Positions 34,309 through 43,204 of a stretch of 64,000 bases of DNA are shown in pieces; within the stretch, counting starts at the first letter, position 1, and every line of letters starts with the position of its first letter. Position numbers and translations under genes: made by a program. Under the pieces are notes generated by a model that saw only the letters and a program-made list of their open reading frames with translations, was not told where the DNA came from and searched no databases. The stretch is from Cellvibrio japonicus Ueda107 (GTDB taxonomy: Bacteria > Pseudomonadota > Gammaproteobacteria > Pseudomonadales > Cellvibrionaceae), in contig NC_010995.1 in assembly GCF_000019225.1 (NCBI RefSeq), forward strand, positions 4,038,501 to 4,102,500. The letters run 5' to 3'.

Positions 34309-34731
34309 TTATTTGGCCGCCTCCACCATATAATCCACGGCGCTTTTGACTTCGTCATCAGAGCAGGCATTGCACAAGCCTTTGGCAGGCATGGCATTAA
34401 AACCATGGAGCGCATGGGTATAGAGGGTATCCATGCCCTTGGCGATACGCGGTGCCCAGTCTGCAGCCGATCCTGACTTGGGCGCGCCCATCACACCGGC
34501 ACCGTGGCAGGTTGTACAAAAACCGGCATAAACGTCCTTACCAGACTTGGGACCGGAGACTACCGCAACCGGAGCGGCGGCACATTCATCACCCGACATA
34601 CAGGTGCTGCCCACAGGCGCCAGGCGCGCCTTGATATCGGCGGCGGCATCATCCTGGCTACTGGCCAGGCCGGGAGCGGCCATCAAACCAGTTACCAACA
34701 GAACACGAAACATCTTCTTCATCAGGCTCAC
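34309..34731 (-). CDS. Cytochrome c5-like periplasmic monoheme cytochrome
   Basis: A periplasmic electron carrier with one covalent haem. The signal peptide ends near residue 25 (GLASS). The haem site is CTTCH at about residues 72-76, the axial Met is in AMPAKG near 114, and the CNAC pair close to it forms the disulfide typical of the c5 family. Two extra Cys (about 44 and 50) in the N-terminal linker are unusual. The start is uncertain: GTG at 34731 has AGGA 8 bases upstream, while ATG codons at 34749 and 34722 have weaker sites. Confidence 0.88.
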   Translation of the reverse strand: MSLMKKMFRVLLVTGLMAAPGLASSQDDAAADIKARLAPVGSTCMSGDECAAAPVAVVSGPKSGKDVYAGFCTTCHGAGVMGAPKSGSAADWAPRIAKGMDTLYTHALHGFNAMPAKGLCNACSDDEVKSAVDYMVEAAK

Positions 34732-34946
34732 GGTATTTTTCCTCGTCATAGTGGCGTGCCACTCAAGCTTATCGCGCTTACCCCGGTGGGGGCTTCGGGC
34801 GGCGCATTATAGCGGCAAATAACCCTACTGGCGAAGGGCATATTCGCAGAGTTCCATCAGTACTTATCCAGGCCGGCATTTGCGTGCTCTGTAGGCACTG
34901 TTATCCTAGCGCAAGATAGGTATAACCAAACAGGGCACATCACACC

Positions 34947-37004
34947 ATGGAATATAACAGCGTCAGTTTTGCGGCATACCTGAGCGCCGCCATCGTAGCC
35001 GGCCTCCTGACCCTCACCTACGCCTTCCAATTGCTGAAACGACAAAAAACCTGGATTTTCACCAGTGCAGCCCTTGTCCATACCCTTCACCTGGCAGCCC
35101 TGGCCCTGTCATTCTCATCCAATCCTCTCCCGGTATATCTGGTAGCCCTGGCCGAGTTTCTTCATTTTAATGTCTGGGTCTTCTGTATTGCCTTTACCAT
35201 CAAGCGCGATGCCAATCGCAAACAGTTGCCTACCAGCCTTCAGCTACTGTTTACCAGCGGCATCCCTATTACCGCGCTGGGGATGGCGCTATTGCTGATT
35301 GCCGGACTGGATTATGGCTATCTCTATATCTGGTTCTCACTGGGCCTGGCGGTGATCAGCCTGGTCAGTGTTGAACAACTCTATCGCTACTCCGCCGAGA
35401 ACGATCGCCAGATCAAGTTATTGTGTATGAACCTGGGGGCGATTTTTCTGTATGACATCTATCTCTTTACCCAAGCGCTGATTTTTGCCGGACTGGACCC
35501 ACAACTGTGGCAATCGCGGGCAGCGGTTTCTATTGCCACCTGCCTGTTTATGGCCCTGGGTGGACTCTTATTGCTACAGCGCAATGAGCGGCCCGCCAAT
35601 TTCAATCTCTCCCGTCCCATTGCCTTTTACACCACCTCCCTGGTCGCGGTAGGCATCCTGATTACGGTGCTCTCCCTCGGCGGCTATTACGTTCGCCTTT
35701 ATGGCGGCAACTGGGGGACAGTGTTCTACACCCTATTGCTGGCGGGTGCTGTGCTGTCGATTACCACCGTGTTTATCTCCAGCCGCATCCGCATGCGTTT
35801 ATCGGTGCTGATCAACAAACATTTATTTCGCTACAAGTATGACTACCGCAACGAATGGTTGCGCCTGATCAACTATCTGGCGCAACCGGCCGAGGCTGGC
35901 GAGGTTAACCAGCGTGCGTTCCAGGCTGTTGCCTCAGTGACGCGCGCGCCCAGTGGCGCCATCTGGTTAAAGAAGCAGGGGTTTTACGAGCCTGTATACC
36001 GGGCTAACCTGCCCAGCTTTGTCGAATTGCAGGAAGAGCCTGTCAATAGCCCCTTCTGCCAGGCATTTCTGGACTCCGAATGGGTATTTATTCCCGACAG
36101 CGGCGATAACGAAGCGCTTAGTCAACACAACGAATTATTACCCCAATGGGCACACAATATTCCCGACCTGTGGCTGCTGTTTCCGTTAATCGTGGGAGAG
36201 GAGTTGGTGGGCTTTATCGCCCTGACCAAACCACCCGGTGATGAGGCCCTGACCTGGGAGGACCTCGACCTGCTCAAAACCATGGGGCGCCAGATTGCCA
36301 GCTATCTCAAACGCCATCAGCAAGCGGAGCAACTGGCGGAAGGGAAACAGTTCGATACCTACAATAAACTGGTGGCCTTTATTATTCATGACCTCAACAA
36401 CCTGATCGCACAACAGGCCCTGGTGGTGCGCAATGCTGAAAAACATAAAGGTAATCCCGCCTTTATTGAGGACGCCATTTCCACCATCAGCAACTCTGTG
36501 GATCGAATGAATAACTTGCTGAAGAAACTGCGCCGCGATGAATCCGACCTGGTAAAGCGCCTTTCCATTCTGGAGGTTGTGCAGCAGGCTATTAATGAGT
36601 GCCAACGCAATAGCCCAAAGCTCACCAGCGACCTGGAATTTACCAAACGCACGATCAATGCCGACCAGGTTCGACTTGTGATGACCATCACCAACTTCAT
36701 TAAAAATGCCCAGGAAGCCACACCGGATAATGGTCGTGTTCATGTTACACTGCAGCACCAAAGCGACTGGGCCATCATCACCATCGAGGACTCTGGCTCA
36801 GGAATGGATTGGGATTTTATCCATAACCGCTTGTTTAAACCTTTCGAAACCACCAAATCCGGCAAAGGTATGGGCATAGGTGTCTACCTCTCGCGCGAGT
36901 ACATCAGCGAATTGAGCGGCACGCTCAATGTTGTCAGTGCACCTGGCGAAGGCACCACAATTACAATTAGCCTGCCACTCAACAAGGACTCGATCAGCGC
37001 ATGA
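34947..37004 (+). CDS. prsK: PrsK, XrtA/PEP-CTERM system membrane histidine kinase
   Basis: A 685-residue sensor kinase matching PrsK, the kinase paired with PrsR next to exosortase A. Eight or so membrane helices fill residues 8-280. A GAF domain follows at about 312-455, then a dimerisation helix with the phospho-acceptor His481 (AFIIHDLNNLIAQQ) and a HATPase domain with N-box FIKNAQEA, ED(S)GSGM and KGMGIGVYLS. The signal is unknown. It overlaps prsR by ATGA. The trigger likely concerns the envelope or surface state, since the output is PEP-CTERM and exopolysaccharide genes. Confidence 0.93.
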   Translation: MEYNSVSFAAYLSAAIVAGLLTLTYAFQLLKRQKTWIFTSAALVHTLHLAALALSFSSNPLPVYLVALAEFLHFNVWVFCIAFTIKRDANRKQLPTSLQLLFTSGIPITALGMALLLIAGLDYGYLYIWFSLGLAVISLVSVEQLYRYSAENDRQIKLLCMNLGAIFLYDIYLFTQALIFAGLDPQLWQSRAAVSIATCLFMALGGLLLLQRNERPANFNLSRPIAFYTTSLVAVGILITVLSLGGYYVRLYGGNWGTVFYTLLLAGAVLSITTVFISSRIRMRLSVLINKHLFRYKYDYRNEWLRLINYLAQPAEAGEVNQRAFQAVASVTRAPSGAIWLKKQGFYEPVYRANLPSFVELQEEPVNSPFCQAFLDSEWVFIPDSGDNEALSQHNELLPQWAHNIPDLWLLFPLIVGEELVGFIALTKPPGDEALTWEDLDLLKTMGRQIASYLKRHQQAEQLAEGKQFDTYNKLVAFIIHDLNNLIAQQALVVRNAEKHKGNPAFIEDAISTISNSVDRMNNLLKKLRRDESDLVKRLSILEVVQQAINECQRNSPKLTSDLEFTKRTINADQVRLVMTITNFIKNAQEATPDNGRVHVTLQHQSDWAIITIEDSGSGMDWDFIHNRLFKPFETTKSGKGMGIGVYLSREYISELSGTLNVVSAPGEGTTITISLPLNKDSISA

Positions 37005-38395
37005 GCAAGTCAACCAGCAAACCCAAATTACTGATTATCGAAGATGACCGCGGCCTGCAAAGCCAACTGCGATGGCACTTTGACCAGTACGAAACCATCT
37101 TTGCAGAAAACCGCCAGGATGCGATCAGCGCATTGCGCCTGCACGAAGCGCCAGTCGTTATTCAGGATCTAGGATTACCACCCGATGAAGATGGTGTCGA
37201 TGAAGGCTTTAAATGTATTCAGGATATTTTGCGTATATCCCCCAATACCAAAATCATTGTGATGACGGGTAAAACCGACAAGGAAAATGCGCTGCGTGCA
37301 GTCGCTATGGGCGCCTACGATTTTTACCAAAAGCCGGTCGACCCCAATACACTTGACCTGATCGTGCAGCGCGCCTTCCATATTTTTGAATTGGAAGATA
37401 ACAACCGTCGCCTGTCACAAATCCAGCAACAGCCACTTGAAGGCTTGATCACCAATGATCCGCAGCTTCTAAAAATCTGCCGCCAACTGGAGAAGATCGC
37501 CCCCACCACCGTGACCTGCACACTACTCGGGGAAAGCGGTACCGGCAAGGAGGTGATCGCGCGCGCGATCCACCAATTGAGCCCGCGCAAGAGCAAGCGT
37601 TTTGTAGCCATTAACTGCGCCGCCGTACCGGAAAACCTGATTGAAAGCGAACTGTTCGGCTATGAAAAAGGAGCCTTCACCGGAGCGAACAAAACGACAC
37701 TCGGCAAGGTAGAAACCGCGCACGAAGGTACGTTGTTCCTCGATGAAATCGGCGATATGCCACTTAACCTGCAAGCCAAGCTGTTGCGCTTCCTGCAGGA
37801 GCGCGTTATTGAACGGGTGGGAGGGCGCACAGAAATTCCCGTGGATGTACGCGTCGTCTGTGCGACCAACAAAAATCTCGAATCCATGGTCCGGGCAGGC
37901 AGTTTCCGTGAAGATCTTTTCTATCGCATCTGCGAAATGACCATCAATATCCCCCCGCTGCGCAATCGCATGGGAGACAAGGTGCTGCTGGCCCGCCACT
38001 TCAAACTCAAGTTTGCCAAAGAACATGGCCAGCACGTCACGGGTTTCACACCCGATGCCATAGCCGCCATTGAAAGCTATGATTGGCCGGGCAATATTCG
38101 CGAAATGGAAAATAAAGTAAAGCGTGCCGTCATCATGGCAGATGGCAAGCACATCTCCCGTGAAGATATGGGGCTGGCAGAAGCCGGTGAGCTCTCCCTG
38201 AACCTGCGCCATGTGCGCCAGGAAGCTGAGCGAACCGCGATACTGCGCGCCCTCAGCATGACGGACAACAATATCTCCGCCGCCGCCAAATTGCTCGGTG
38301 TAACTCGCCCAACACTCTACGACTTGCTCAAAAAATTCGATATGAACCTGAGCACGGTCAACAACAATGACAGCGAACCCGAGACAATCAGCTAA
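37001..38395 (+). CDS. prsR: PrsR, sigma-54-dependent response regulator of the PEP-CTERM system
   Basis: A 464-residue NtrC-type activator. The receiver has Asp15/16, phospho-site Asp56 followed by the family-typical LGLPPDEDGVDEG insertion, Thr89 and Lys111. The AAA+ domain has Walker A GESGTGKE (177-184), the sigma-54 contact loop GAFTGA (224-229) and LFLDEIGDMP. A Fis-type helix-turn-helix closes the protein (NNISAAAKLLGVTRPTLYDLL). It should activate RpoN promoters such as the one at 39648. Translation is coupled to prsK. No terminator is visible after it. Confidence 0.95.
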   Translation: MSKSTSKPKLLIIEDDRGLQSQLRWHFDQYETIFAENRQDAISALRLHEAPVVIQDLGLPPDEDGVDEGFKCIQDILRISPNTKIIVMTGKTDKENALRAVAMGAYDFYQKPVDPNTLDLIVQRAFHIFELEDNNRRLSQIQQQPLEGLITNDPQLLKICRQLEKIAPTTVTCTLLGESGTGKEVIARAIHQLSPRKSKRFVAINCAAVPENLIESELFGYEKGAFTGANKTTLGKVETAHEGTLFLDEIGDMPLNLQAKLLRFLQERVIERVGGRTEIPVDVRVVCATNKNLESMVRAGSFREDLFYRICEMTINIPPLRNRMGDKVLLARHFKLKFAKEHGQHVTGFTPDAIAAIESYDWPGNIREMENKVKRAVIMADGKHISREDMGLAEAGELSLNLRHVRQEAERTAILRALSMTDNNISAAAKLLGVTRPTLYDLLKKFDMNLSTVNNNDSEPETIS

Positions 38396-38619
38396 GTGCT
38401 GTATTTAACCCAGGTAAAGCGCCAGCAAAAGCAGTAAGCGCGCCCCATTAAATGCCAACCAGTTATCAATAGCACTGTGGGGTGTCTCGCCAAACCAACA
38501 AATTCTGCACCCCGGCGCCCTTAAGCCATACACCTGAGCCCGCAACAACTGCTAGAAAGAAAACTCAAACGCCGAAAAGTAGCGGCAGAACATAGACACA
38601 GATCATAAGAAAAGGATTA

Positions 38620-38642
38620 TTCGGACAGCAGTTGTATCCGAA
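38620..38642 (+). other. Inverted repeat in the leader of the poly-Ser lipoprotein gene
   Basis: TTCGGA and TCCGAA pair around an 11-base spacer, ending 14 bases before the start codon. It could be an operator or an mRNA hairpin near the ribosome site. No RpoN-type promoter with good -24/-12 elements was found in this 260-base gap. Confidence 0.35.
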
Positions 38643-38656
38643 CTCAGGTACTGGCA

Positions 38657-39400
38657 ATGCCCCGTTTTTTTACCCCTCACATCACACCTTACCGTGTACT
38701 TTTTATGTCATTGACGCTCAGCGCCTGTGGTGGGATTGACTATGAGGAAAAGAAGGCCACCGCTACCCCCCCAATACAAACCAGTACCAGCGAGTCCAGT
38801 GCAGAATTATCTGCCGTTTCTACCTTGTCCAGCAGCTCAAGCTCGCTCACCTTATTAGGGACAGGTACGATTAATCGTTCATCCAGTAGCTCAATCCCGG
38901 ATGTCTGGAGCAGTAACTCCGTGAGCAGCCCGGCAAGTAGCTATGCCACCAGCCAGGTCGCCATCATCCAGCCCGGCGCACCTGTAAGTTCAGCTCCCCA
39001 AAGCTCATCAATACCAGGCAACACCAGCAGCCTGTCAAACCCGGTATCCAGTGCAAGCTCTGTCTTTTTTTATTCATCCTCTTCGGCCAACAGCAACGCA
39101 GCAAAAGAAGCCGTACCCTCATCACAAGCCAGCCTCTCCTCCACATCCAGTGATGCTGTTAACCCGCTCCTTTCCTGGATACCCCCAAATGCCCGCGAGA
39201 ATGGTGAATACCTGGATGCCTATGAAATAGGTGGCTACGAAATACGCTACAAAAGCCCTGAAAATGATACCTATACATATATCCGCCTCCCATCCGACCA
39301 AACAGAATACCCGGTCGATACCCTGCCCCCAGGCACAGAGATAGACATTGCTACCTATGATATCCATGGTCTTTATAGCGAATTCATTAAGATCAAATAG
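38657..39400 (+). CDS. Poly-serine lipoprotein with C-terminal Fn3-like domain
   Basis: A 247-residue predicted lipoprotein. The signal sequence ends in the lipobox LSAC (cysteine near residue 24). Residues 40-165 are a low-complexity linker with many Ser runs (for example LSSSSSSLTLL and FFYSSSSANSNA), typical of the serine linkers in Cellvibrio plant-cell-wall enzymes. Residues 170-247 look like a single fibronectin type III domain: LLSWIPPNARENG, the GGYEIRYKSPENDTYTYI strands, then VDTLPPGTEIDIATYDIHG. It may present this domain at the cell surface. It lies between prsR and the PEP-CTERM gene. The function is unknown; surface adhesion or exopolysaccharide contact are possible. Confidence 0.8.
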   Translation: MPRFFTPHITPYRVLFMSLTLSACGGIDYEEKKATATPPIQTSTSESSAELSAVSTLSSSSSSLTLLGTGTINRSSSSSIPDVWSSNSVSSPASSYATSQVAIIQPGAPVSSAPQSSSIPGNTSSLSNPVSSASSVFFYSSSSANSNAAKEAVPSSQASLSSTSSDAVNPLLSWIPPNARENGEYLDAYEIGGYEIRYKSPENDTYTYIRLPSDQTEYPVDTLPPGTEIDIATYDIHGLYSEFIKIK

Positions 39401-39647
39401 ATATAAAAATATAATAATCGATAACATTGTCAGAAAATTTAACACCTGAAAATCATTAACCTGGTGCTTTTTTGCACACTTTCTGCCATTTATTCGGCAA
39501 AACTGCCGCCGGATCAAGAGAGCCCGGCAATCCAGGACGTGGATTTCTTTTAATCGCTTAAAAGCGCAGTCGATATTTCTTACACCCCCCTTTCCAGTCC
39601 TCCCCAAAAAAACCACAACATATTGAAAAATAAAATATTTTTAACAG
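39401..39647. other. Upstream region of the PEP-CTERM gene
   Basis: This AT-rich stretch separates the lipoprotein gene from the RpoN promoter. An AAAAATAAAATATTTTT tract at about 39626-39642 could bend DNA between an enhancer and the promoter. A PrsR binding site would be expected here, but the motif is not known to me. No gene seen. Confidence 0.5.
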
Positions 39648-39663
39648 TGGCAAGACTATTGCT
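39648..39663 (+). promoter_or_regulatory. Sigma-54 (-24/-12) promoter of the PEP-CTERM gene
   Basis: TGGCAAGACTATTGCT carries the invariant GG and GC 10 bases apart and matches the RpoN consensus TGGCACGNNNNTTGCW at all but one defined position. Transcription should start near 39674, about 44 bases before the ATG. PrsR, the sigma-54 activator encoded just upstream, is the likely regulator; such promoters before PEP-CTERM genes are known from other XrtA bacteria. Confidence 0.88.
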
Positions 39664-39717
39664 TAAAGCGAAAGTGCTCGTTTAACACTCACTCATTTCC
39701 AAACGGAAGGATGCGCT

Positions 39718-40458
39718 ATGAAATCTTTATTTAAGACCTTGCTTGCAAGCAGCGCCCTGGCGGCAGCTACAGCAAGCGCAGCACCTGTAATTAGCATCAG
39801 CTTTGACCCCAATGCAGAAGCCGATTTCCTGGCCCTGCTCAACGGCCCGACAGTTGTTGAAAACTTCGACAGCCTTGGCGGCAGCCCAGTCTATGGCGTG
39901 GACGATCATCACTCCTGGGAAAGCAAAAGCGTCAGCTACGTCACCAATGTAGGTACCTTTACTCTGGTAGAAGCTGGACAGACTACGGATGGCAACGTTC
40001 ACAATGATGAACTGATGATTGAAAGTGCCGATACCGGTGAAGATGGCCGTGAAATCCTCTCCAATTATGCTGGTGACCTGTGGCTCGACAGCAATGATGC
40101 CAAAAAAGTTGAATGGAGCCTGAGCGCACCACTGTCCGGTTATTTCAACGCTTTCGGTTTCTATCTTGCCGACCCATCCGATGTCAGCGCCAACCTGACA
40201 CTGACGTTTGCCGATGGCAGCTCCAGCGTTAGCGCCACCACCTTTTACAAACTTCCCAATGCCAGCCTGGGTTATGTCACCGTTATCAGTGACAAAAACA
40301 TCGTTGGCGCAACCCTGACCTTCCTCAATACCACCAAGAATGATGGCTGGGGTATTGATGATGTGACTGTTGGTAATGTGCCAGAGCCAGGTACCCTGTT
40401 GTTGATGGGCCTGGGCCTGTTGGGCTTGGGAGCTGCCCGCCGTCGTTTAGCTGCGTAA
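39718..40458 (+). CDS. PEP-CTERM domain surface protein
   Basis: A 246-residue secreted protein that should be an XrtA substrate. A signal peptide (MKSLFKTLLASSALAAATASA) and a beta-rich body with FNAFGFYLADPSDVSANL and DGWGIDDVTVG are followed by the tripartite sorting signal. This is PEP (VPEPGT, near residue 223), a membrane helix (LLLMGLGLLGLGAA) and an Arg cluster (RRRLAA). The body resembles a PEP-CTERM family often met in exopolysaccharide producers; no enzyme motif is evident. AAGGA precedes the ATG. It is driven by the RpoN promoter at 39648 and has its own terminator. Confidence 0.93.
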   Translation: MKSLFKTLLASSALAAATASAAPVISISFDPNAEADFLALLNGPTVVENFDSLGGSPVYGVDDHHSWESKSVSYVTNVGTFTLVEAGQTTDGNVHNDELMIESADTGEDGREILSNYAGDLWLDSNDAKKVEWSLSAPLSGYFNAFGFYLADPSDVSANLTLTFADGSSSVSATTFYKLPNASLGYVTVISDKNIVGATLTFLNTTKNDGWGIDDVTVGNVPEPGTLLLMGLGLLGLGAARRRLAA

Positions 40459-40475
40459 AACCAGCGCGCGATATA

Positions 40476-40506
40476 AAAAGCCGGCTACAAATGCCGGCTT
40501 TTTTAT
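40476..40506 (+). terminator. Rho-independent terminator after the PEP-CTERM gene
   Basis: AAAGCCGGC and GCCGGCTTT pair around a TACAAAT loop and are followed by a T-run. It separates the PEP-CTERM gene from xrtA, which must have its own promoter. Confidence 0.93.
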
Positions 40507-40585
40507 TGTTAGCCTTAAAGCTATTCGCTATAAAAAAAACAGTGCATCAGGTAAGATTCCAACATCTTTTCACGTGGACACCTGC

Positions 40586-42046
40586 ATGGAAGACCCCCGA
40601 CACTCACACGTCAATCCCTTCAAAATAACGGGAGCCCAGCTCATACCACTGGTATTGATCCTGTTGGTGGGCTTTGCTTTTTTTCCCAGTCTAACCCTGC
40701 TTTATGGACGCTGGACACAATGGGACGAAGGTATGTCCCACGGCTTGATGATTGTGGGCTTTTTTATTTTCTCGCTTATTAAAAGCAGCCCCTGGCCTAT
40801 ACACCCGCAATCCGGACTTATCACTTTTCTGAGCTGGATTTTACTCGCGCTTACCTCACTGCTCTGGTTTCTGGCCGATGTTGCCAATATTCACCTACTA
40901 GGCCAACTTGCCCTAATACCTGCATTTATTCTTGTCATCACTATCCGTTATGGCTGGCGTACTGCCTACGCACATAAATGGCTCTTGCTTCTCCCGATCT
41001 TTGCTATTCCAGTATGGGATCTACTTAACAACAGCCTGGTCAATCTCAGCAGCCTGGTTGTGGGCAAATGGGTACAGCTAATCAATATGCCTGCGGTAAT
41101 AGATGGCAACAGTATCTTCATTCCCTTCGGCCATATTCTGATAGCAGATGGTTGCTCTGGAATTCGCTACTTTGTCATTTCACTGGCCCTGGGCTATATC
41201 GTCAGCTATCTCAATCACTACTCATGGCGCAACCTCTTGATAACCCTGGTGATTGCAGCCTTCCTTGGTTTACTCGCTAATTGGCTACGCATTTTTATCC
41301 TGGTGGTAGTCGGTTACGAAACACAGATGCAAAGCGCCTTAATGAGCGATCATGAATATTTTGGCTGGGCACTGTTTGCCCTGATTGGCTTTCCTGCCAT
41401 CTATTTTGCCCCTGTCGTTAAAAAGCAAACAACTCACGAATATCTGCCCCCATCGACGACGCCCAGGCCGATACTGATGTTGTCCATTATTGCCGGGCTG
41501 GCCATAGGGCCATTATTGAATGCAATATTGAATGAACCTCCTGTTTATGCACCGCTTAAAGATTTGCTCTCCTCAAAAGCCAACCCGATTCCTGTAAGCC
41601 ACATGCCATTGCTGCTGACACTCCCCACGCCTGCTCATAGTGAGCATGTCCGTATTGACGAAACCTACCTACAAATTGACCAATACCAGCGCGCTGCCAA
41701 GCAGGATAAGCTGGTCCCCTATATTGCTCGCCTTTACAACAACCAGGAGTGGACACTGGAAGAAAGGCAAACCATTAGCCTGGGAGCCATTCAAGCGCAA
41801 TTACAGCAATACCGCCATAAAAGCTCAGGGCGATACGTACTACAATTGCAGTGGTTTGCCTTGGCCGGCACCACAACTGACAGCCTGGTAGTGGCTAAAC
41901 TGCTACAAATTCCTGCGCAACTACGTCAGCAGAACCAATTCCAGATTTTCAGCCTACAAACCCGCTGTGTAACCAGTAACTGCGAAACAGAACGGACATC
42001 CCTGTTGTCTGTAGCCAACTCATTACAAGATCTTTTAATTCGGTAA
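40586..42046 (+). CDS. xrtA: Exosortase A fused to an EpsI-like domain
   Basis: Exosortase is an integral membrane cysteine protease/transpeptidase that recognises PEP-CTERM tails. Eight or more helices fill residues 18-285. The catalytic triad is visible: Cys190 (ADGCSGIRYF), Arg235 (ANWLRI) and His256 (SDHEYFGW). A periplasmic EpsI/DUF3485-like domain follows at about 330-485, with YLQIDQYQRAAKQDKLVPYI and NNQEWTLEE. That joined form is the usual XrtA layout. The ATG at 40586 is chosen over a GTG at 40574; neither has a strong ribosome site. It is the first gene of the plus-strand exopolysaccharide run. Confidence 0.95.
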   Translation: MEDPRHSHVNPFKITGAQLIPLVLILLVGFAFFPSLTLLYGRWTQWDEGMSHGLMIVGFFIFSLIKSSPWPIHPQSGLITFLSWILLALTSLLWFLADVANIHLLGQLALIPAFILVITIRYGWRTAYAHKWLLLLPIFAIPVWDLLNNSLVNLSSLVVGKWVQLINMPAVIDGNSIFIPFGHILIADGCSGIRYFVISLALGYIVSYLNHYSWRNLLITLVIAAFLGLLANWLRIFILVVVGYETQMQSALMSDHEYFGWALFALIGFPAIYFAPVVKKQTTHEYLPPSTTPRPILMLSIIAGLAIGPLLNAILNEPPVYAPLKDLLSSKANPIPVSHMPLLLTLPTPAHSEHVRIDETYLQIDQYQRAAKQDKLVPYIARLYNNQEWTLEERQTISLGAIQAQLQQYRHKSSGRYVLQLQWFALAGTTTDSLVVAKLLQIPAQLRQQNQFQIFSLQTRCVTSNCETERTSLLSVANSLQDLLIR

Positions 42047-42056
42047 GGTATTTTTT

Positions 42057-43196
42057 GTGGATATCATCTTTTGGATTAGTACTCTGCTGATTTTTTATAT
42101 TTACATTGGCTACCCCCTCTTACTGCGTTACTTACCACGCAAACCGCTCGCCCTAGAAGATCTCTCGCAACCACTCCCCAGGGTCAGCGTTTTAATCCCT
42201 GCGTTTAACGAAGCCAAATGTATTGTCGACACTATCCATAACAAATTAAATCAGGATTATCCGGCAGAGCTGATAGAAATTATTGTCATCTCTGACGAAT
42301 CGGAAGACGATACCGATAATCTGGTTAACACCATTGCAACACAGGACCCACGCGTACATCTGATTCGCCAAATGCCCCGCCAGGGAAAAACATCCGGATT
42401 GAACTTGGCAATACCCCAAGCACGTGGGGATATCATTGTATTTTCCGATGCAAACAGCCACTACCATCCCCAGGCACTGCGGGAATTGGTGAACTGCTTT
42501 AATGATCCTGAGGTTGGCTATGCCACCGGAAAAATGGTGTATGTCAATGCCGATGGCAGCTTGATTGGTGACGGATGTAGCGCTTACATGAAATATGAAA
42601 ACCACATGCGCCGCCTGGAAACCCAGGTCGGTTCTATTGTTGGAGTAGACGGTGGAATAGATGCCATCCGCAAATCGCTCTACCAACCGATGAATGCTGA
42701 TCAACTACCCGATTTTGTATTACCACTAAAAGTGGTCACCCAGGGAAAGCGCGTTATCTTTTGCGAGAGCGCCCTGCTTAACGAAGAAAGCCTGAGCAGT
42801 GCCCAATCTGAATTCCGCATGAGGGTACGTGTTTCCTTGCGTGCTTATTGGGCCATGTGGGATATGAAACACCTGTTCGATCCTTTTCGCTATGGTATTT
42901 TTACGCTGCAGCTTACCAGCCATAAATTACTGCGCTACCTGGCATTTATACCGCTATCTGCAGTCTTTATAAGCAACGGCTTTATCACCGGCCATGGTAG
43001 TTTTTATCAACTCACTTTTTTAATACAAATCCTTTTTTATGGTGCAGCTGCATTTGTCTCACTCAATGACGGCACTAAAAACCGCTGGCTGGGGTTAACC
43101 CATTACTTCTGCCTTATCAATATCGCCTCTACCATGGCATTCCTGAAATTTATCAAAGGTGAAAAAATTGTTTTATGGAAACCCAGGGTGGGCTAA
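42057..43196 (+). CDS. Membrane-anchored family 2 glycosyltransferase
   Basis: A 379-residue glycosyltransferase of the GT-A fold with one N-terminal helix (residues 3-20) and three helices near the C-terminus (about 288-345). The nucleotide-sugar site shows VSVLIPAFNEAKCI, ISDESEDDTDN and the DxD-type motif FSDANS (residues 127-132). It also has VGSIVGVDGGIDAIRKS, which resembles the acceptor region of hyaluronan/chitin synthase-like enzymes. The RRVRV-like segment is only partly like the QxxRW of processive enzymes. The start is GTG with AAGG 6-8 bases upstream. The sugar transferred is unknown. Confidence 0.9.
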   Translation: MDIIFWISTLLIFYIYIGYPLLLRYLPRKPLALEDLSQPLPRVSVLIPAFNEAKCIVDTIHNKLNQDYPAELIEIIVISDESEDDTDNLVNTIATQDPRVHLIRQMPRQGKTSGLNLAIPQARGDIIVFSDANSHYHPQALRELVNCFNDPEVGYATGKMVYVNADGSLIGDGCSAYMKYENHMRRLETQVGSIVGVDGGIDAIRKSLYQPMNADQLPDFVLPLKVVTQGKRVIFCESALLNEESLSSAQSEFRMRVRVSLRAYWAMWDMKHLFDPFRYGIFTLQLTSHKLLRYLAFIPLSAVFISNGFITGHGSFYQLTFLIQILFYGAAAFVSLNDGTKNRWLGLTHYFCLINIASTMAFLKFIKGEKIVLWKPRVG

Positions 43197-43204
43197 GGAA
43201 TCAG

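Noticed and set aside
34857..35090. Minus-strand 77-codon frame opposite the prsK start
   Set aside because: It overlaps the prsK start and has no supporting features.
38404..38430. GG-N10-GC match in the gap before the poly-Ser lipoprotein gene
   Set aside because: Only the bare spacing is met; both hexamer contexts are off consensus.
38870..39170. Serine-codon repetition as a tandem DNA repeat or phase-variable tract
   Set aside because: Serine codons are mixed (agc, tca, tcc, agt) with no exact repeat unit long enough to slip.
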